NCBI RefSeq assembly: GCF_011516765.1 | Contig: NZ_JAAABN010000003.1 | Span: forward strand, 248,001 to 312,000 | Direction of reading: 5' to 3' | Origin: Acetobacter sicerae | Lineage (GTDB): Bacteria > Pseudomonadota > Alphaproteobacteria > Acetobacterales > Acetobacteraceae | DNA: 64,000 bases | Shown here: piece by piece, positions 61,124 through 64,000 of the stretch | How positions within the stretch are numbered: the first letter of the stretch is position 1 | Layout of the letters: every line of letters begins with the position of its first letter | Translations under genes and position numbers: made by a program | Notes under the pieces: generated by a model | What the model saw: the letters and a program-made list of their open reading frames with translations, nothing else | The model's database searches: none | Told to the model about the DNA's origin: nothing

Positions 61124-62593
61124 TCATGCTTTGGGATCGACAAGGTTCAGACGGGCGGTGACGATCAGGGAATACATGGCGGCAGCGCGTTCTCCGCCCC
61201 GGTCTGACCCGGCGAATAACCAGGCTTTTCTGCCGAGGGCTATCCCACGGAGCGCACGCTCTGCGGCGTTATTTGTGAGACAGATGCGCCCATCATGTAG
61301 AAACCGTGTGAACATATCAGGTCGTCTGAGAAAATAGCTCATGGCCTGTGCAATGGGATTTTTTGATGACATGCGTTGGCACGTGTCACGCATCCACATG
61401 AACAGGTCCTCTACCATGGGAGCACTGCTTTCCTGACGGACCGCGAGCCGATGCTGGTCTGGGGTGCCGTTTATCACACGTTCAGCCTCGAAGATGGCGT
61501 CGATGCGGCGCACTGCCTCTATCGCCAGCGGGGCCTTGTCCTTCTCCGCGATTTTGAACAGCCCCCTTCGTCCGTGCGCCCAGCATCCTGCAGACACGAC
61601 AGGTGCAGGCTGACGGCCCGGTTTTGTCAGAGCGTTATATCCGGCATAGGCATCGGATTGCACGATCCCCGTCCAGCCCGAAAGATGATCGACAGGATGT
61701 TCGCCCTTGCGGTCCCGTGAATAACGGAACCACACGGCTGGCGGTGCTGTGCCTCCAAAGGGGTGATCGTCGCGCACATAATTCCACAATCGACCGGTGC
61801 GTGTTCGGCCCTTCGCCAGCACGGGCACGGTGGTGTCATCCGCATGCAGACGACCAGCTGCCAGCACATGGACCCGGATCAGCGCGTTCAGAGGGGCCAG
61901 GGTCGCTGTGCAGGCTCCCACCCAGTCGGCTAACGTTGACGTGTCGAGATCAATCCCTTCGCGTGCAAAGGCATCACTCTGCCTGTTCAGCGGCAGATGC
62001 TGGAGATACTTGTCGCACAGAATGCCCGCCAGCAGTTCTGGCCCTGCACGCCCCCGTGAGATCGGGTAGAAAGGCGCTGGTGGCTGGGTAATGCTCTCGC
62101 AATCCCGACAGGTGAACTTCTCCCGCACCGTCTGGATGACTTTGAACTGGCGTGGGATCACTTCCAGCGTCTCAGTGATACTTTCGCCCAGTTTGCTCAG
62201 GCGCATCCCGCCACAGCACGGACACTGTGTTGGCGCAGGAAGAACCATCCGTTCGCGTGGCAGGTCGGCGGGTAAGGGCTGCCGCCCCCGGTTATTCCGC
62301 GGTGCTGTTGCACGGACAGCGAGGTCCGCCGCATTTTCGAACGTGTCTTCGGCTTGCGTTGTTTCCAGCTCAAGTTCCAGCTGGTCCAGCAGGCGCCGTC
62401 CCCGTTCCGATGACGTCCCGAAGCGGTCCTGACGCATCCGTGCAATAAGATGTTTAAGATGGGTAATCTGCGCTTCAGCGCTGACTGCTCGGGCTTCAGC
62501 GTCTGTGGCCCGGGTTTCGGCAGCACGGGCACGCGTCTCGGCGGCGGCAAGTGCCGCACGTAAGGCCGTTATGTCATCCATGCTTCCCGTCAT
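61124..62593 (-). CDS. tnpC: IS66 transposase TnpC, C-terminally truncated by a nonsense codon
   Basis: 489 residues. A coiled-coil N terminus (LAAAETRARAAETRATDAEA) is followed by the zinc-binding CPCCGGMRL and the DDE domain (LHADDTTVPVLAKGRTRTG, GCWAHGRRGLF, LTNNAAERALRGIALGRKAW). The stop TGA at 61124-61126 follows VDPKA. The same frame then continues for 37 codons as LADVLARINDMPNP, RLHELLPWHW to a stop at 61013. This is the normal IS66 C terminus with a Trp codon (VDPKAWLADVLA) changed to TGA. Activity without the tail is doubtful. Confidence 0.93.
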   Translation of the reverse strand: MTGSMDDITALRAALAAAETRARAAETRATDAEARAVSAEAQITHLKHLIARMRQDRFGTSSERGRRLLDQLELELETTQAEDTFENAADLAVRATAPRNNRGRQPLPADLPRERMVLPAPTQCPCCGGMRLSKLGESITETLEVIPRQFKVIQTVREKFTCRDCESITQPPAPFYPISRGRAGPELLAGILCDKYLQHLPLNRQSDAFAREGIDLDTSTLADWVGACTATLAPLNALIRVHVLAAGRLHADDTTVPVLAKGRTRTGRLWNYVRDDHPFGGTAPPAVWFRYSRDRKGEHPVDHLSGWTGIVQSDAYAGYNALTKPGRQPAPVVSAGCWAHGRRGLFKIAEKDKAPLAIEAVRRIDAIFEAERVINGTPDQHRLAVRQESSAPMVEDLFMWMRDTCQRMSSKNPIAQAMSYFLRRPDMFTRFLHDGRICLTNNAAERALRGIALGRKAWLFAGSDRGGERAAAMYSLIVTARLNLVDPKA

Positions 62594-62658
62594 GAAAAAC
62601 AGTTCAGCACAAAACCGTTCAAAAGGGTACAGGACTATGGATCACGATCCCCTTTTTG

Positions 62659-63006
62659 TTACCCCGCCAGTTCAGGTCGCCATGTTTTCTGCGGATTACG
62701 CCAGTCGATCCCTTCGAGCAGACAACTTAATTGTGACGCACTCAGATGGATGGCCCCGTCCTTTGCCGAGGGCCAGATGAAATACCCACGTTCAATCCGT
62801 TTTGCATAGAGGGACACTCCAATCCCGTCATGCCAGATCAGTTTCACCAGATCGCCGCGTCGGCCACGAAAGACAAAAACATCACCAGCATAGGGGTCTC
62901 TCCCCAGAAACTGTTGAACCCTCAGCGCCAGACCGGGCATGCCAAGGCGCATGTCTGTCGCACCTGCCGCCAGCCATATCTTCAGACCAGAGGGAAGAGG
63001 GATCAT
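62659..63006 (-). CDS. tnpB: IS66 accessory protein TnpB
   Basis: 115 residues, the standard length of the IS66 Orf2 protein. LKIWLAAGATDMRLGMPGLA, DVFVFRGRRGDLVKLIWHD and GIGVSLYAKRIERGYFIWP are family-diagnostic. Required for transposition in characterised members. It overlaps the tnpA stop by 4 bp (translational coupling) and precedes tnpC by 65 bp. Confidence 0.96.
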   Translation of the reverse strand: MIPLPSGLKIWLAAGATDMRLGMPGLALRVQQFLGRDPYAGDVFVFRGRRGDLVKLIWHDGIGVSLYAKRIERGYFIWPSAKDGAIHLSASQLSCLLEGIDWRNPQKTWRPELAG

Positions 63007-63443
63007 GAGCGTAAAACCTGAAGGAGTTTCCTCAGATCTTCAATCGCGATCCGGCTGTCAACCATCAGCTTCTCGCCACCAGGAAAAAGAATGCTGGCTT
63101 CATGTCCACTCCCGCAGGACTGGTCTCCTCCCAGCCCTTCAACAGGGGATGTCATATGAACCGGCACAAAAGAAAGCTGCTCTTTCGCAGACGGGTTTAC
63201 GAAATCCAGTCTCTGACGCCATCGGTAAACGACGCTGACGTGGACACCAAACTGGCGCGCAACAGCACGGACTGACTGACCAGTTTCATAAGAAGCCAGC
63301 ACAACCCGACGTCTGAACGCGTCATCATAGGCCCGGCGCCGTTCGCCAACAATTTCAATAACCGGATGAAGGGCTCGCGATGCTTGTGTCGCAGCGAATG
63401 TCGCTGCGACACAAGCATCATTCTGTTCTGATCGCTCTGTCAT
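63003..63443 (-). CDS. tnpA: IS66 transposase subunit TnpA
   Basis: 146 residues with the IS66 Orf1 helix-turn-helix (RRRAYDDAFRRRVVLASYET, then VRAVARQFGVHVSVVYRWRQ). The usual TnpA start would lie near VIEIVGERRR, so the first 27 residues look like an extension. That extension is encoded by an almost perfect 41-nt self-complementary hairpin. The true start could be internal. It binds DNA ends in the family model. Confidence 0.9.
   Translation of the reverse strand: MTERSEQNDACVAATFAATQASRALHPVIEIVGERRRAYDDAFRRRVVLASYETGQSVRAVARQFGVHVSVVYRWRQRLDFVNPSAKEQLSFVPVHMTSPVEGLGGDQSCGSGHEASILFPGGEKLMVDSRIAIEDLRKLLQVLRS
63379..63419 (-). repeat. Perfect 19-bp hairpin in the 5' coding region of tnpA
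   Basis: GATGCTTGTGTCGCAGCGA, loop ATG, TCGCTGCGACACAAGCATC. It is the longest perfect short-loop stem in the window and lies 24-64 nt into tnpA. In mRNA it would be extremely stable and could limit transposase synthesis or block read-in transcripts. Confidence 0.9.
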
Positions 63444-63501
63444 GAACAGAACACATCACCACACCATAAAATCCACAAGGCGTCTCACACCGGAAGCTTA
63501 C

Positions 63502-63509
63502 TTACGAAC
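63502..63509. repeat. 8-bp target-site duplication, right copy
   Basis: TTACGAAC, directly after the right inverted repeat of the IS66 element. Confidence 0.93.
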
Positions 63510-63793
63510 AGCAATTCCGACCATATACGTTGCTCGATCCTGATGACCGTCCCGTCGCCGCGACCGCGATCGAGGCAGACGCGCCGATAATCGTCACATG
63601 GAACCTAGACGACTTTCCTGTTGCCGAATTAAGAGAGCATAGCTTGGCGCAGCAGTCACCGGATGTCTTCCTGGTCGACCTCTGCAAGCGGGCCCCGGAT
63701 AGGCATTGCCTTCTGAACGAAATAGGCAATCTGCTTTCACCGAAGTCTCAGGGCATTGAGCCGCAGTGCGTTTGTCACGACGGCCAGGGATGA
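63502..63793 (+). pseudogene. PIN-domain toxin, 3' part beyond the IS66 insertion
   Basis: Joining 60982 to 63510 restores one frame: VTGYE then QQFRPYTLLDPDDRPVAATA, then IIVTWNLDDFPVAEL and SPDVFLVDLCKRAPD. LDPDDRPVAAAI-type and TWNLDDFP motifs carry the C-terminal acidic residues of the PIN active site. The tail after RAPD runs convergently into the P-type ATPase gene and is probably not ancestral. Confidence 0.85.
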
Positions 63794-64000
63794 CAGGGCC
63801 ATCGCGCCTCCCGCGAACATGGGCGACAGCGTAAGGCCAAAGACGGGATACAGTACGCCTGCGGCAAGTGGGATGCCGATCCCATTGAACAGGAAAGAAA
63901 ATGCCAGATTCTGCCGGATGTTGCGCATCGTCGCCTGTGCCAGGCGGCGGGCGCGTACCAGTCCGGCGAGGCTGCCTTGTGCCAGTGTCATCCCGGCGCT
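63737..64000 (-). CDS. Heavy-metal P-type ATPase, C-terminal end (rest outside window)
   Basis: The visible 88 codons on the minus strand ([78 protein letters not shown]) are the last two transmembrane helices of a P1B ATPase of the CopA type. MSS-like [14 protein letters not shown] is the conserved end of copper exporters. The phosphorylation site and metal-binding domains are off the right edge. It may be cargo of the island, but that needs the flanking sequence. Confidence 0.88.
   Translation of the reverse strand, partial: SAGMTLAQGSLAGLVRARRLAQATMRNIRQNLAFSFLFNGIGIPLAAGVLYPVFGLTLSPMFAGGAMALSSLAVVTNALRLNALRLR

Larger units (their letters stand above)
60983..63501 (-). mobile_element. IS66-family insertion sequence, 2519 bp, complete with ends
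   Basis: Terminal inverted repeats start GTAAGCATCCGGAGAGAG on the left and, read inward from the right, GTAAGCTTCCGGTGTGAG; 17 of the first 21 positions match. The element carries tnpA, tnpB and tnpC on the minus strand in IS66 order, and is flanked by the perfect duplication TTACGAAC. It interrupts a PIN toxin gene. Intact ends and duplication imply a recent insertion, although tnpC carries a nonsense codon. Confidence 0.95.

Overview
The window reads as a contiguous piece of a moderately GC-rich alphaproteobacterial chromosome, most likely an acetic acid bacterium (Acetobacteraceae). This is inferred from gene content: cvpA-purF, lapA-pyrF-trpF, a bc1-type cytochrome b/c1 pair, an FNR-type regulator, a sugar-porter MFS transporter, a LexA gene with a GAAC-N7-GAAC operator of the alphaproteobacterial type, and many AT-rich intergenic hairpin repeats. 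No rRNA gene or species marker is present, so the genus stays open.

Positions 1-58705 look like core chromosome. In order: the end of a DEAD-box RNA helicase; YbaK; a lipoprotein; flavohaemoglobin Hmp divergent from an NsrR-like regulator with two dyad operators between them; a znuA-znuC-znuB metal ABC transporter behind a Zur-like box; a PKHD oxygenase and an unknown helical protein; a GH108 muramidase and a HisE-like protein; cvpA-purF; nitronate monooxygenase; a DXD glycosyltransferase; ilvD; a UvrA paralogue flanked by inverted repeats; a nitrilase-family hydrolase; a SelW/Rdx protein; a double-glycine-leader peptide gene; YnfA; queE-queC-queD; small secreted proteins; a GT4 glycosyltransferase; lapA-pyrF-trpF; tRNA-Ser(GGA); cytochrome b and c1 without a Rieske gene, then mtnP; a papain-like protein; FNR; OmpW behind a perfect FNR box; an EEP nuclease with an AI-2E exporter; an XRE regulator; sulfurtransferase and cystathionine lyase; LexA; a TonB receptor behind a second Zur-like box; an MFS sugar transporter; a Gly-rich secreted protein; Bcp; glnE; a giant AsmA-like protein; and a COG0523 GTPase with a WD40 partner.

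From 58706 the sequence becomes accessory. The 3' 45 nt of a tRNA-Gly(GCC) gene, without its 5' half, lies next to a P4-type tyrosine integrase: the signature of a tRNA-targeted island end. The island carries an excisionase-like antitoxin and a PIN-domain toxin gene. The toxin gene is dead twice over: it has an internal frameshift, and a complete 2519-bp IS66-family element (60983-63501) sits in it with a perfect 8-bp target duplication. The element's own TnpC has a TGA where the family normally has a Trp codon near the C terminus. The window ends in the C-terminal part of a heavy-metal P-type ATPase on the minus strand.

Regulatory links readable from sequence: zinc (two Zur-like dyads joining the outer-membrane receptor at 46 kb with the ABC transporter at 4.5 kb), nitric oxide (NsrR-like/Hmp), oxygen (FNR/OmpW) and SOS (LexA autoregulation). 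The least familiar items are the GG-leader peptide gene at 22.5-22.9 kb, the interleaved stem structure at 25.9-26.0 kb, and a hairpin burying the sulfurtransferase ribosome-binding site.
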